48,972 nucleotides of DNA from contig NZ_NFHE01000020.1 in the NCBI RefSeq assembly GCF_002161235.1, positions 1-48,972 of the forward strand. Direction: 5' to 3'. The notes beneath the pieces are model-generated. The model was not told where the DNA came from, made no database searches, and worked only from the letters and a program-made list of their open reading frames with translations. Positions 40,272 through 48,915 of the stretch are shown here, in pieces. Position 1 is the first letter of the stretch; each line of letters opens with the position of its first letter. This DNA is from Pseudoflavonifractor sp. An85 (GTDB lineage Bacteria > Bacillota > Clostridia > Oscillospirales > Oscillospiraceae). Both the position numbers and the translations under genes were made by a program.

Positions 40272-40861
40272 ACATCCTGGTAAATCTCTTTGTGACCTTC
40301 GCGAAAATCGGGGTGTGCACCTTCGGCGGCGGCTACGCCATGCTCCCCATCCTGCAGCGGGAGCTGGTGGACAACAAAGGCTGGGCCACCGAGGAGGAAC
40401 TGGCGGACTACTACGCTGTAGGCCAGTGTACCCCCGGCGTCATCGCCGTGAACACCGCCACCTTTGTGGGTTATAACCGGATGGGGTGGCTGGGTGGCAC
40501 CGTGGCCACCCTGGGAGTGGTGTTCCCCTGCCTGGTGATTATCATGGCCATCGCCGCCTTTTTGAGTAACTTTATGCACCTGGACGTGGTGGTTCACGCC
40601 TTCAACGGGGTGCGAGCGGGTGTGGTGGCCCTCATTTTGTCCAGCGTGTTGAAGCTGCTGAACACCTCTCTGGTGGACTGGAAAACCCGGATCATCTATG
40701 TGGTGGTGCTCCTTGCGGGCGCTGTGGGGGTGTGGGCCCCCATGCCCGGAGGAGCCCTGGGCCAGGTGCTGGGGGCTCTGTGCTCCCCGGTGTTCCTGGT
40801 GGTGGTGTCCGGCCTGGTGGGGCTGGCCATCTACGGTAAGAAGGGAGGGGAGAAGGCATGA
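40268..40861 (+). CDS. Chromate transporter family protein, first half
   Basis: The 197-residue protein starts at GTG 40268, which overlaps the nadE stop. FAKIGVCTFGGGYAMLPILQRE is the CHR-domain signature, and YAVGQCTPGVIAVNTATFVGY is the second conserved block. There are about six membrane helices. Short CHR proteins occur in pairs that together equal one ChrA; the partner overlaps by 4 bases. Real substrates in gut Clostridia are not known. Confidence 0.9.
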   Translation: MNILVNLFVTFAKIGVCTFGGGYAMLPILQRELVDNKGWATEEELADYYAVGQCTPGVIAVNTATFVGYNRMGWLGGTVATLGVVFPCLVIIMAIAAFLSNFMHLDVVVHAFNGVRAGVVALILSSVLKLLNTSLVDWKTRIIYVVVLLAGAVGVWAPMPGGALGQVLGALCSPVFLVVVSGLVGLAIYGKKGGEKA

Positions 40862-41409
40862 TATTTCTCCGGCTATTCTTCGAGTTCTTTAAAGTGGGGC
40901 TGTTCTCCGTGGGCGGCGGCCTGGCTACCATCCCCTTCCTCACCGACCTGGGAGTGCGTACCGGCTGGTTTACCTCGGGACAGCTGGCGGATATGATTGC
41001 CATTTCCGAATCCACCCCCGGCCCCATGGGGGTGAACATGGCCACCTATGTGGGCTTCCACACCGCCGGTGTGCTGGGCGGGGTCATTGCCACCCTGGGA
41101 TTGGTGGCCCCCTCCATTGTGGTCATCCTCATCATTGCCCGGATTTTGAAGCAGTTCCGCCAGTCCCGGGCGGTGAACGCCGTGTTCTACGGCCTGCGGG
41201 CGGCTTCCGTGGCTCTCATCACCGTGGCCATGCTCCAGGTGGCGGTGATCGCCCTGGCCAAACAGGGTAGCCCCCTGGGCATCCACTGGGTGGGTGTGGC
41301 CCTGGCGGTGGTGGTGTTTGTGCTCATGAGCTACACTCCCGCCAAAAAGCTCCATCCCATTGTGTTCATTGCCGCCTCTGCGGTAGTGGGCATCCTGTTT
41401 CAGATGTAA
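40858..41409 (+). CDS. Chromate transporter family protein, second half
   Basis: The 183-residue protein starts MIFLRLFFEFFKVGLFSVGG and has GGLATIPFLTD, then AISESTPGPMGVNMATYVGF, the CHR domain motifs. About five to six helices follow. It is probably the inverted-topology partner of the preceding protein. Its ATG overlaps the upstream stop (ATGA). A terminator at 41412 closes nadE-chrA-chrA. Confidence 0.9.
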   Translation: MIFLRLFFEFFKVGLFSVGGGLATIPFLTDLGVRTGWFTSGQLADMIAISESTPGPMGVNMATYVGFHTAGVLGGVIATLGLVAPSIVVILIIARILKQFRQSRAVNAVFYGLRAASVALITVAMLQVAVIALAKQGSPLGIHWVGVALAVVVFVLMSYTPAKKLHPIVFIAASAVVGILFQM

Positions 41410-41411
41410 GG

Positions 41412-41450
41412 AAAATTCCCGCTTACACCTTTGGTGCAAGCGGGAATTTT
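41412..41450. terminator. Bidirectional intrinsic terminator
   Basis: The stem 41412-41424 with 41438-41450 (13 bp) has an inner CACC/GGTG extension and A- and T-runs on the two sides, between convergent operons. Confidence 0.88.
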
Positions 41451-42845
41451 TTATGCCAACGCCCCCAGGGCGAGAAAGATGAGAGACAGAACCAGCAAAA
41501 GGGCCAGCAGCTTCCAAATAAACTTCAAAAACGCCCCGTAGGGTACGTGGCCCAGGGCCAGAGCCCCCATCACCACGGCGCTGGTGGGGGTAATGAGGTT
41601 TACAAGCCCCGATGCGCTCTGAAAGGCGGTGATGACCACCTCCCGCCCCACTCCCGCAAAGTCTGCCAGAGGGGCCATGATGGGCATGGACAGGGTGGCC
41701 AGCCCCGAGGAGGAGGGGATGAGGAAGGACAGGGGCAGGTACAAAAGGAAGGTGAGCAGAGTAAAGGTCACCGCACTGGCCCCCATGAGAGCCTGTTCTC
41801 CCCAGTAGAGCACCGTGGCGGTGATTTGGCCTCCGTTCATGATGACGGTGATGCCCCGGGAGATACCGATGATGAAGGCCACCCCCAGAAGGTCGGCGGC
41901 GCCGTGGACGAAGGCCCCCACCGTCTCCTCCTCTCCCAGTCCGCAGCACACCCCCACCAAAATGGAGGCGGCCAGAAACAGGGCGGACAGCTGGGGGAAC
42001 CACCAGCCCAGGGCGGGCAGGGGCAGCCCCATCTCGTCAAAGGGAATGACGGCGTAAATCATCACCAGGAAGGTGAGGGCAAAGAGAATGAGAGCCAGAG
42101 ACTGCACCCAGGTCAGCTTGGTCCCGTTCGTATCCTGGGCGGCAAAGCGGGCGGTGTACTCCTCCCGGCGGTTGGCCATGAGGGAGGCCTCCGGGCGGGC
42201 TTTCACCCGGGCGGCGTAGCGCATCACAAAATAGATGGACACCGCCAGCATCACCACCAGCATGATGACCCGAAGCAGCATCCCCGTGCCCAGGGAAACC
42301 CCGGCAAAGCCTGCGGCAATGCCGGTGGCGAAGGGATTGACGGTGGAGGCCAGAGTACCCACCCCCGCCCCCACCAAAATCACCGCCACAGCGGTGATGG
42401 GGTCGTACCCGGCGGAGATAAAAATGGGGAGCACCAGGGGATAAAAGGCAATGGTCTCCTCCGCCATGCCAAAGGTGGTGCCGCCCAAGGCGAACACGCT
42501 CATCAAAATGGGGATGAGCAGGGTCTCCTTCCCCCGCAGCTTGGCCACCAGGGCGGAAATGCCCCGGTCAATAGCCCCGGTTTTGCCCACCACCCCCAGA
42601 AAACCACCCACCATGAGGATGAAGGCGGCAATGTCAATGCCCTCATACAGCCCCTCCAGGGGGGCGGTGAACACCGAGGTGATGGGCTGGCCCTGTTGGG
42701 GAATCTGCTCATAGGTGCCGGCCACCGGCTCCCCCTCCGGCCCCGTCTGATAGCGACCGGCGGGGATGACCCAGGTGAGAATGGTCATGACAAAGAGCAG
42801 GATTAGCAAAATGGTATAGGCGGTGGGCATGCGAAAGGATTTCAT
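41451..42845 (-). CDS. YfcC/ArcD-type basic amino acid antiporter
   Basis: The 464-residue transporter has about 12 membrane helices and belongs to the YfcC/DcuC-like family. It starts with PTAYTILLILLFVMTILTWV, then IPAGRY. Conserved blocks are GGTTFGMAEETIAFYPLV, TVNPFATGIAAGFAG and IPSSSGLATLSMPIMAPLAD. As last gene of the arginine deiminase operon it very likely exchanges arginine for ornithine (ArcD role), although it is not of the classical ArcD family. It follows arcC by 12 bases. Confidence 0.9.
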   Translation of the reverse strand: MKSFRMPTAYTILLILLFVMTILTWVIPAGRYQTGPEGEPVAGTYEQIPQQGQPITSVFTAPLEGLYEGIDIAAFILMVGGFLGVVGKTGAIDRGISALVAKLRGKETLLIPILMSVFALGGTTFGMAEETIAFYPLVLPIFISAGYDPITAVAVILVGAGVGTLASTVNPFATGIAAGFAGVSLGTGMLLRVIMLVVMLAVSIYFVMRYAARVKARPEASLMANRREEYTARFAAQDTNGTKLTWVQSLALILFALTFLVMIYAVIPFDEMGLPLPALGWWFPQLSALFLAASILVGVCCGLGEEETVGAFVHGAADLLGVAFIIGISRGITVIMNGGQITATVLYWGEQALMGASAVTFTLLTFLLYLPLSFLIPSSSGLATLSMPIMAPLADFAGVGREVVITAFQSASGLVNLITPTSAVVMGALALGHVPYGAFLKFIWKLLALLLVLSLIFLALGALA

Positions 42846-42857
42846 AGGCTATGCCTC

Positions 42858-43805
42858 CTATGCGGTGACACAGGTGCCGCACTTGCCCGCCAGGGCATCC
42901 AGTCCCTTGTCCAGGCTGGTGATGATGGCGCGCCGTCCGGGGGCGGAGCGGGCGAACTGAATGGCGGCTTTCACCTTGGGCAGCATGGAGCCCTCCCCAA
43001 AGTGGCCCTGGTGGGCGTACTGCTCCAGGGTGTCCGCCTTCACCTCTCCCAGATTTTCCTGCTGGGGGGTGCCAAAGTGCAGGGCCACGGCGGGCACTTC
43101 CGTGAGAATCATCAGCACATCCGCCTCCATCTCAATGCCCAACCGGCAGGCGGCCAAGTCCTTGTCGATGACAGCGGCCACCCCTTCCAGGTGTCCATCC
43201 GCCCCTTCCACCACCGGTACGCCACCGCCGCCACAGGCGATGGTGATGGTGGTGTTCCAAAGGGTCTTCATGGTGCCAATCTCCACAATACGCTGAGGTT
43301 GGGGAGAGGGCACCACCCGGCGATACCCCCGCTGGCCATCTTGCTTCATGTGATAGCCCCGTTCCCTTGTGAGGGCTTGGGCCTGTTCCTGGTTGTAAAA
43401 GGGCCCGATGGGCTTGGTGGGGTGGGAAAAGGCTGGGTCTGCGGGGTCCACCACCACCTGGGTCACCACCGTTACCACGGGGATTTGCTTGCCCTTGGAG
43501 CGCAGAGCGGCGGTGAGGGTCTGCTGAATGTGGTAGCCGATATACCCCTGGCTCATGGCCCCGCACACGTCAAAGGGCATGGGCGGGGTCACCGAGGCCG
43601 CTGTCTCGCTGGCCAGGAGGATACGCCCCACCTGGGGGCCGTTGCCGTGGACGATGGCCAGCTCATACCCGGACAGAGACAGCTGAGACAGCTGCTGGGC
43701 GGTGCGCTGGAGCACCTGATGTTGAGACTGGGCGGTGGGGGGGAGCTGCTTATCCTCCAGCGCGTTGCCCCCCAGAGCCACCACCACTTTGGTGGCCTTT
43801 TTCAT
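42858..43805 (-). CDS. arcC: Carbamate kinase
   Basis: ArcC makes ATP and CO2/NH3 from carbamoyl phosphate and ADP, the energy-yielding step of the arginine deiminase pathway. The 315-residue protein has VVVALGGNALEDKQLPPTAQ at the N-terminus, IVHGNGPQVG, and CGGGGVPVVE, all diagnostic of the amino acid kinase/carbamate kinase family. It overlaps the ornithine carbamoyltransferase gene by 4 bases. Confidence 0.96.
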   Translation of the reverse strand: MKKATKVVVALGGNALEDKQLPPTAQSQHQVLQRTAQQLSQLSLSGYELAIVHGNGPQVGRILLASETAASVTPPMPFDVCGAMSQGYIGYHIQQTLTAALRSKGKQIPVVTVVTQVVVDPADPAFSHPTKPIGPFYNQEQAQALTRERGYHMKQDGQRGYRRVVPSPQPQRIVEIGTMKTLWNTTITIACGGGGVPVVEGADGHLEGVAAVIDKDLAACRLGIEMEADVLMILTEVPAVALHFGTPQQENLGEVKADTLEQYAHQGHFGEGSMLPKVKAAIQFARSAPGRRAIITSLDKGLDALAGKCGTCVTA

Positions 43806-44794
43806 AGGGTCGCCACCAGAATGGCCTTGATGGCGTGCATCCGGTTCTCCGCCTCGTCAAACACCACCGAGTGGCGGGAGCGGAACACCTCGTCGGTGAC
43901 CTCCCGGATGTCCACCCCCTTGTCCATCCACTCCTTGGCCAGTTTGGTCTGGAAGTCGTGGAAGGAGGGAAGACAGTGCATGAACCGGACCTCCGGGTTT
44001 CCGGTGGCGGCCAGCATGGTGTGGTCGATGCGGTAGGGGGTGAGCAGCTTGGCCCGCTGGGGGATCAGCTCCTCCTCACCCATGGAGGCCCAGATGTCGG
44101 AATAGAGCACGTCTGCCCCCTTCAAAGCGTTGGGGTCGCTGGTGAGGGTGATGTTGGCCCCGGAAATGGCTCCCTCCTGCTTGCAGGCCTCCAAAATGGT
44201 CTTGTCCACCCCGTCAATGAGCTCCTGGGGGCCGTAGCCCACAAAATCTACCCCCATCTTGCAGCAGCCGAACATCCAGGCGTAGCACATGTTGTTGCGC
44301 ACATCCCCCACAAACACCACTTTGCAGTCCTTGAGGGGTTTGTTGATGTGCTCCTCCATGGTCATCATGTCGGCGATGATCTGGGTGGGGTGGTCCAGGT
44401 CGGTGAGGCCGTTGTACACCGGCACCCCGGCGTGTTTGGCCAGGGTTTCCACAATGGCCTGATCGTAGCCCCGGTACTCGATGCCGTCAAAGAATCGGCC
44501 CAGCACCTTGGCGGTGTCCTCCATGGACTCCTTTTTGCCCATCTGGGAGGAGCCGGGGTCCAGATAGGTCACCCGTCCACCTTCCTCCGCCATGGCCACC
44601 TCGAAGGAGCAGCGGGTTCGGGTGGAGGTCTTCTCAAAGAGCAACACAATGTGCTTGCCCCGGAGTGCCTCCCCGTGGAGGCCCATTTGCCGCTTGGCCT
44701 TCAGGGAGTGGCCCAAATCCAGCAGGTAGCGGATCTCCTGGGCGGAGAGATCCATGAGGGTGAGGAAGGATTTGCCTTTCAAATTCACTGCCAT
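43802..44794 (-). CDS. arcB: Ornithine carbamoyltransferase (catabolic)
   Basis: The enzyme splits citrulline with phosphate into ornithine and carbamoyl phosphate here. The protein is 330 residues from ATG 44794 (AGGAG 9 bases upstream). The carbamoyl phosphate loop is STRTR at 57-61, followed by DHPTQIIADMMTMEEH and the ornithine motif HCLPSFHD (273-280). The arcA and arcC neighbours indicate the catabolic role, although argF would be equally valid by sequence alone. A longer start at 44857 lacks support. Confidence 0.95.
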   Translation of the reverse strand: MAVNLKGKSFLTLMDLSAQEIRYLLDLGHSLKAKRQMGLHGEALRGKHIVLLFEKTSTRTRCSFEVAMAEEGGRVTYLDPGSSQMGKKESMEDTAKVLGRFFDGIEYRGYDQAIVETLAKHAGVPVYNGLTDLDHPTQIIADMMTMEEHINKPLKDCKVVFVGDVRNNMCYAWMFGCCKMGVDFVGYGPQELIDGVDKTILEACKQEGAISGANITLTSDPNALKGADVLYSDIWASMGEEELIPQRAKLLTPYRIDHTMLAATGNPEVRFMHCLPSFHDFQTKLAKEWMDKGVDIREVTDEVFRSRHSVVFDEAENRMHAIKAILVATL

Positions 44795-44820
44795 AACTGT
44801 TTGTCTCCTTTGCAAAAAGA

Positions 44821-46038
44821 TTAGATGGAGCCCCGCACCAGGGGCATGGTCATGCACCGGGGGCCGCCCCGGCCCCGGGATAGCTCGCTGCTGGGAATGG
44901 TGAGCACCTCAATGCCCGCGTCCTCCATCACCCGGTTGGTGACGTGGTTGCGGGAGTAGGCCACCACCCGGCCGGGGGAGAGGCAGAAGGTGTTGGAGCC
45001 GTCGTTCCACTGCTCCCGGGCGGCGTCAATCACCGACCCGCCGCCGCACTTGATGAGGGTGACAGAGTCCAGGTTCAAGTGCTCTTTCAGGATGTTTTCC
45101 AGGCTCTCTTCCTCCTCGGTGATGGTGAGGTGGCCGTCCTCCAGTTCCAGCACGAACAGCCGCAGGTGGGAGGAAATGCCCGGGTGCATGGTGAACTTGT
45201 CTACGTCTACCATGGTGAACACCGTGTCCAGATGCATAAAGGCCCGGTTTTTGGGGATGTCAAAGGCCAGCACTTTGGAAAAGCCCACTTGGGGGGACAA
45301 AAGCCGCTTGGCCAGCTGCTCAATGGCCCAGGGCTGGGTGCGCTGGGAGATACCGATGGCCACCACCTGAGGGGAGAGCACCAGAATGTCGCCCCCCTCG
45401 ATGGAACTTTCCGCCTCTCGGTCATAGTACACCGGGGTATTTTTGTACTGGGGGTGGTGGGTGAAGATATACTGGGCAAAGAGGGTCTCACGCCGCCGGG
45501 TGACCGTGTGCATCCGGTGGATGGTCACCCCGTTGCCGATGGCGGCAAAGGGGTCCCGGGTAAAGTACAGGTTGGGGATGGGGTCCAGGACAAAGGGATA
45601 GTCATCCCCCAGGTAGTCGGTGAGGTTTTTCCGGCCGTAGCCGTGAACCTGGGCTTTGCGCAGCCCCGCCATCATGGCGGACACCATGTTGTGGGTGGAT
45701 AGGTCCAGGAAATGCTGGGCGATCATGGCTGTGCGCTTTTCCCCCCGCACCCCCGCCTCCCGGATATACTCCGTGACAAATTGCTGCTTGACCTTCGGAT
45801 CGGTGAGGGATTCCGCCACCAGGTCGGTGAGGTACACCACCTCCACCCCATGTTCCCGCAGCAGTTGACAGAAGGCGTCGTGCTCCTGCTGGGCGATCTT
45901 CAAATATGGGATGTCGTCGAAGAGCAGACGCTCCATATACTCCGGCATCAGGTTTTCCAGCTCCCCGCCGGGTCGGTGGAGCAACACCCGTTTCAAGGGG
46001 CCGATTTCGCTTTTGATGTCAATGGCCGGCTGACCCAT
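44821..46038 (-). CDS. arcA: Arginine deiminase
   Basis: ArcA hydrolyses arginine to citrulline and ammonia. The protein is 405 residues from ATG 46038 (AGGAG 7 bases upstream; ATG 46056 would overlap the Shine-Dalgarno). Motifs include SEIGPLKRVLLHRPGGE at the N-terminus, PNLYFTRDPFAAIGNGV, SIEGGDILVL, MHLDTVFTMVD, and the catalytic C395 in RGRGGPRCMTMPLVRG. It is the first gene of the arc operon and is divergent from a TetR gene. Repeated TTGCAT motifs lie in the intergenic region. Confidence 0.97.
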   Translation of the reverse strand: MGQPAIDIKSEIGPLKRVLLHRPGGELENLMPEYMERLLFDDIPYLKIAQQEHDAFCQLLREHGVEVVYLTDLVAESLTDPKVKQQFVTEYIREAGVRGEKRTAMIAQHFLDLSTHNMVSAMMAGLRKAQVHGYGRKNLTDYLGDDYPFVLDPIPNLYFTRDPFAAIGNGVTIHRMHTVTRRRETLFAQYIFTHHPQYKNTPVYYDREAESSIEGGDILVLSPQVVAIGISQRTQPWAIEQLAKRLLSPQVGFSKVLAFDIPKNRAFMHLDTVFTMVDVDKFTMHPGISSHLRLFVLELEDGHLTITEEEESLENILKEHLNLDSVTLIKCGGGSVIDAAREQWNDGSNTFCLSPGRVVAYSRNHVTNRVMEDAGIEVLTIPSSELSRGRGGPRCMTMPLVRGSI

Positions 46039-46100
46039 GCAATCACTCCTTTGCATTCACTTGCATGGTTACTCTGCCCCTTACAAGAAAAAATATGCAA
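46037..46100 (-). promoter_or_regulatory. Repeated TTGCAT motifs upstream of arcA
   Basis: TTGCAT occurs on the plus strand at 46051-46056 and 46061-46066 (10 bp apart), and its complement ATGCAA occurs at 46037-46042 and 46095-46100. Four copies in 64 bases next to arcA suggest an operator, possibly for an ArgR-type regulator, but no standard ARG box or clear -35/-10 pair was identified. Confidence 0.35.
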
Positions 46101-46125
46101 AAATCCGGGCAGATGGGAAAATTCG

Positions 46126-46154
46126 TTGACTTTTCCACGCCGCCCCTCTAAAGT
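46126..46154 (+). promoter_or_regulatory. Promoter of the TetR gene
   Basis: The -35 TTGACT (46126-46131) and the -10 TAAAGT (46149-46154) are 17 bases apart, about 33 bases before ATG 46187. Confidence 0.65.
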
Positions 46155-46186
46155 AGAAGGGAACGAAACGGGATGGAGGCCGACGT

Positions 46187-46825
46187 ATGAAAGATTCGTC
46201 ATTGCGGGAGCAGAAAGCGCAGGAGACCAAGCGGCAGATTTTAGCCGCGGCGGAAGCGCTGTTTGGGGAGCATGGCACCCACCGGGTGTCTATGCGCAAC
46301 ATTGCCGCCCAGGCCCATGTGACCACCGGGGCGCTGTACCACCACTTTGCCTCCAAGGAGGACATCGTGGCCACGTTGAAACGGGATCGGGCCACGGCTT
46401 TAGGGCGGATTTTGGAGCAGACCCGGGTGGAGCACAATCCCCTGTGCCACCTCTACCGGTTCTTGTGCGCCCTGGTGGACTACGAGGTGAGCCAGACCGG
46501 GTATACCATGTCCGAGTTCCGCAAAAGCCACCGAGGGGAGAAGGTGGACCCGGTGGACGACACTTCCACCCTCCATCCCATTGCTGGCCTGATCCGACAG
46601 GCCCAGGAGGCGGGGATGCTGGACACCCAGTGGCCGCCGGAGGACGTCGCCTTTTGCATTTTGTACCACGTGCTGTGGGGGGTGCGCTTTGAAATGTCCA
46701 TCAATCCCGACACTCGGCAGGAGTGCGCCCAGATGATCCAGCGCAACCTGGATCTCATCCTCCGGGCTCATTTGCCTGGCACCCACCAGAGACAAAACCA
46801 GTGGATGGAGGAGCGTCCATCCTGA
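46187..46825 (+). CDS. TetR/AcrR-family regulator
   Basis: The 212-residue regulator has an N-terminal HTH (about 10-56): RQILAAAEALFGEHGTHRVS, MRNIAAQAHVTTGALYHHFASKED split across helices 2 and 3. The C-terminal ligand-binding part is all helical and matches no specific subgroup. It may control the divergent arc operon, the downstream MBL-fold gene, or both. It ends in a hairpin that overlaps its stop and precedes the MBL gene. Confidence 0.92.
   Translation: MKDSSLREQKAQETKRQILAAAEALFGEHGTHRVSMRNIAAQAHVTTGALYHHFASKEDIVATLKRDRATALGRILEQTRVEHNPLCHLYRFLCALVDYEVSQTGYTMSEFRKSHRGEKVDPVDDTSTLHPIAGLIRQAQEAGMLDTQWPPEDVAFCILYHVLWGVRFEMSINPDTRQECAQMIQRNLDLILRAHLPGTHQRQNQWMEERPS
46803..46822 (+). promoter_or_regulatory. 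Hairpin holding the Shine-Dalgarno between TetR and MBL genes
   Basis: GGATGGA (46803-46809) and TCCATCC (46816-46822) form a perfect 7-bp stem with loop GGAGCG. The only GGAGG near the MBL gene start lies partly in this stem, so translation of the MBL gene may depend on ribosomes finishing the TetR gene. Confidence 0.4.
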
Positions 46826-46836
46826 AATTTGTGCAG

Positions 46837-47772
46837 ATGCAGCAGTGCAAGATGAACGACAAACCCACCTTTGACCGGGAGCAGGTGGTACCCCCCATTC
46901 AGCTGTTTGACAACCTGTACTTTGTGGGCAACCCTGAGGTGGGGTGCTTCATTTTCAAGACCTCGGAAGGCCTGATTATGGTGGACTCCTGCTTTGCCCA
47001 CAACGTGGAGACCATTTTGCTGCCCGGCATGAGAGAGTTGGGGCTGGACCCGGCGGATGTGAAGTACATGCTGGTCACCCACACCGGACCCGACCACATT
47101 GGGGGTGCCTACTACTTCCAGAAGCACTACGGCACCCGCATCGTGGTGTGTGAGAACCAGTGGAAGCGCTGCCCCTCTCCCGAGGAGAACGAGGCCCGGA
47201 TTCGTCGGGCCCAGGAGCCGGATTTCCAGTACAATCCCTTTGATATGCGCAGCCTGATTTGGCCCAACCAGGATATGGTGGGTCGGGACGGGGACGTCAT
47301 CACCCTGGGGGATACCCAAATCCAGATTGTGAAAACCGAGCGCATGGTGGGGGGCGGCGGCCTGTCCTATCTGGCCACCGTGTACGACCACGGCACTCCC
47401 CACGTGTGGTGCACCTACGGTAACACCAATGTGGTGGGCAATCTGGAGGACATGGCCCTGTACCGGGACAATGTGCAGCGATTCAAGGAGTATGTGGAGC
47501 GGCTGGGTGCCGATGTGGTCATCAGCAGCCACCCCTTTGTGGACGAGTCGGTGAAGACCATGGAGCAGCTGCGGGCTCGCAAGGAAGGAGAGCCCAATCC
47601 CTTCGTCTTTGGCAAGGAGCGGGTGGCCCGGTTCTTTGATATCCTAGATTTGAGCGCCGCAGTCATCGCCATGCGCCGGGAGCTGGACTTGAACGAGGCC
47701 GGTTCTGGGCCATATGTGCCGGGGGTCATGGATTTCATCAACGGTTCCATCAATCCCAACGCCGGAAAATAA
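46837..47772 (+). CDS. Metallo-beta-lactamase-fold hydrolase with altered metal motif
   Basis: The protein is 311 residues if ATG 46837 is used; ATG 46852 and GTG 46831 are alternatives, and none has a well-placed Shine-Dalgarno. The MBL fold is shown by PPIQLFDNLYFVGNPEVGCF, EGLIMVDSCF and the metal motif region. The canonical HxHxDH reads H82-T-G-P-D86-H87, so the second histidine is Gly84. Downstream are IVKTERMVGGGGLSYL and VISSHPFVDES with a likely histidine ligand. It may be a one-metal enzyme or have another role. It follows the TetR gene closely. Confidence 0.85.
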   Translation: MQQCKMNDKPTFDREQVVPPIQLFDNLYFVGNPEVGCFIFKTSEGLIMVDSCFAHNVETILLPGMRELGLDPADVKYMLVTHTGPDHIGGAYYFQKHYGTRIVVCENQWKRCPSPEENEARIRRAQEPDFQYNPFDMRSLIWPNQDMVGRDGDVITLGDTQIQIVKTERMVGGGGLSYLATVYDHGTPHVWCTYGNTNVVGNLEDMALYRDNVQRFKEYVERLGADVVISSHPFVDESVKTMEQLRARKEGEPNPFVFGKERVARFFDILDLSAAVIAMRRELDLNEAGSGPYVPGVMDFINGSINPNAGK

Positions 47773-47789
47773 GCGCAAAACAACGATAT

Positions 47790-47829
47790 AAAAAAGAGGA
47801 AGCAACCACGTGGTTGCTTCCTCTTTTTT
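47790..47829. terminator. Strong intrinsic terminator
   Basis: A perfect 20-bp palindrome arm (47790-47809 with 47810-47829) contains GAGGAAGCAACCAC and has A- and T-runs at the two ends. Confidence 0.9.
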
Positions 47830-47893
47830 GGTTGAATGGGGATGAATATGACCCAGAAGGTGTGGCATGATAGGAAGAAAAGGAGATGAAAAT

Positions 47894-48739
47894 ATGCAAA
47901 AGAATGTATGGTCGGCCCAGCAGATGGAGCAATACGAGGCTTGGTTGCGGGGCCAGGAGCGTGCTGCAGGAACAAGGGAGAAGTATTTGCGCGATGTCAG
48001 AGCGTTTCACTCTTGGTTGGGGGAGCGAGCCGTGGAGAAGGAACAGGTGGCGGCATGGAAGGGATATCTGCTGGAGCAGGGATATGCACCCGTCACCATC
48101 AATTCCATGCTGGCCTCTCTGCACAGCTTTTTTCGCTTTGCCGGGTGGACGGGGTGCCAAGTCAAGTATGTGAACATCCAGCGGCGGGTATTTCGGGAGA
48201 GCCAGCGGGAGTTGAGCCGTGCGGAATATCAGAGTTTAACGGACACCGCCCACCGGTTGGGGAAAACACGGCTGGGACTGGTGCTGGAGAGCATCGCCGC
48301 CACCGGCGTGCGGGTGTCCGAGGTGCGATACCTCACGGTGGAGGCAGCCCAGAGAGGCAGAGCGGAAATCTCGCTGAAAGGAAAGATTCGGGTGATTTTG
48401 TTGCCTGGAAAGCTGTGTAGAAAGCTGCTGAAGTATGCCAAGAAAAACAAAATCGCCTCCGGTGAAATTTTTATCACCAGAAGCGGGAGAGGGCTGTCCA
48501 GGGGACAAATTTGGGCGGAAATGAAGCAGCTGTGCCAAAAAGCTGGGGTGGAGGCATCCAAGGTGTTTCCCCACAACCTGCGCCACCTGTTTGCCACGGC
48601 CTTTTATCAGGTCAGCCGGGACATTGCCAAGCTGGCGGATGTTCTGGGCCATTCCAGCATCGAGACCACCCGCATTTACTTGGTGACCTCAGGGGCGGAA
48701 CATGCCCGGGAACTCAATCGGCTGGGCTTTGTCCATTAG
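47894..48739 (+). CDS. Tyrosine recombinase / integrase (XerC/D-like)
   Basis: The protein is 281 residues from ATG 47894 (GGAG 8 bases upstream). The N-terminal SAM-like core-binding domain occupies about 1-90 (GTREKYLRDVRAFHSWL). The catalytic domain has R140 (ATGVRVSEV), a beta-hairpin Lys near 162-164 (SLKGKIRVI), H227 and R230 (PHNLRHLFAT), H253 (LGHSS) and Y262 (TTRIYL), so all active-site residues are present. It could be a mobile-element integrase or an accessory Xer protein; the adjacent long hairpin could be its site. No other mobile genes are visible before the window end. Confidence 0.93.
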   Translation: MQKNVWSAQQMEQYEAWLRGQERAAGTREKYLRDVRAFHSWLGERAVEKEQVAAWKGYLLEQGYAPVTINSMLASLHSFFRFAGWTGCQVKYVNIQRRVFRESQRELSRAEYQSLTDTAHRLGKTRLGLVLESIAATGVRVSEVRYLTVEAAQRGRAEISLKGKIRVILLPGKLCRKLLKYAKKNKIASGEIFITRSGRGLSRGQIWAEMKQLCQKAGVEASKVFPHNLRHLFATAFYQVSRDIAKLADVLGHSSIETTRIYLVTSGAEHARELNRLGFVH

Positions 48740-48842
48740 AGACAAAATGAATATTTTGTTGTGGGTGTCGCGGGATTTATCCCTCCATCCACAGAATTTT
48801 TCCATTTTTTGGGGTTTTTTCTTTCTTGTCCTAGAAAAAAGA

Positions 48843-48895
48843 CGCAAAGACCCAGACCAACCATTGGTTCCAAATGGTTGGTCTGGGTCTTTGCG
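48843..48895 (-). terminator. 23-bp perfect hairpin, probable leftward terminator
   Basis: 48843-48865 pairs perfectly with 48873-48895 around a 7-base loop. On the minus strand it is followed by GTCTTTTTTC, so it may terminate a gene entering from the right. The region 48740-48842 between it and the recombinase gene is AT-rich and shows no gene. A recombination site is an alternative. Confidence 0.6.
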
Positions 48896-48915
48896 CCAAT
48901 TCAGGCAGGAATGAC

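Noticed and set aside
40268-41409. Frameshifted single chrA gene
   Set aside because: Both halves have their own CHR motifs and start codons, and short paired CHR proteins are a known arrangement, so two genes are the better reading.
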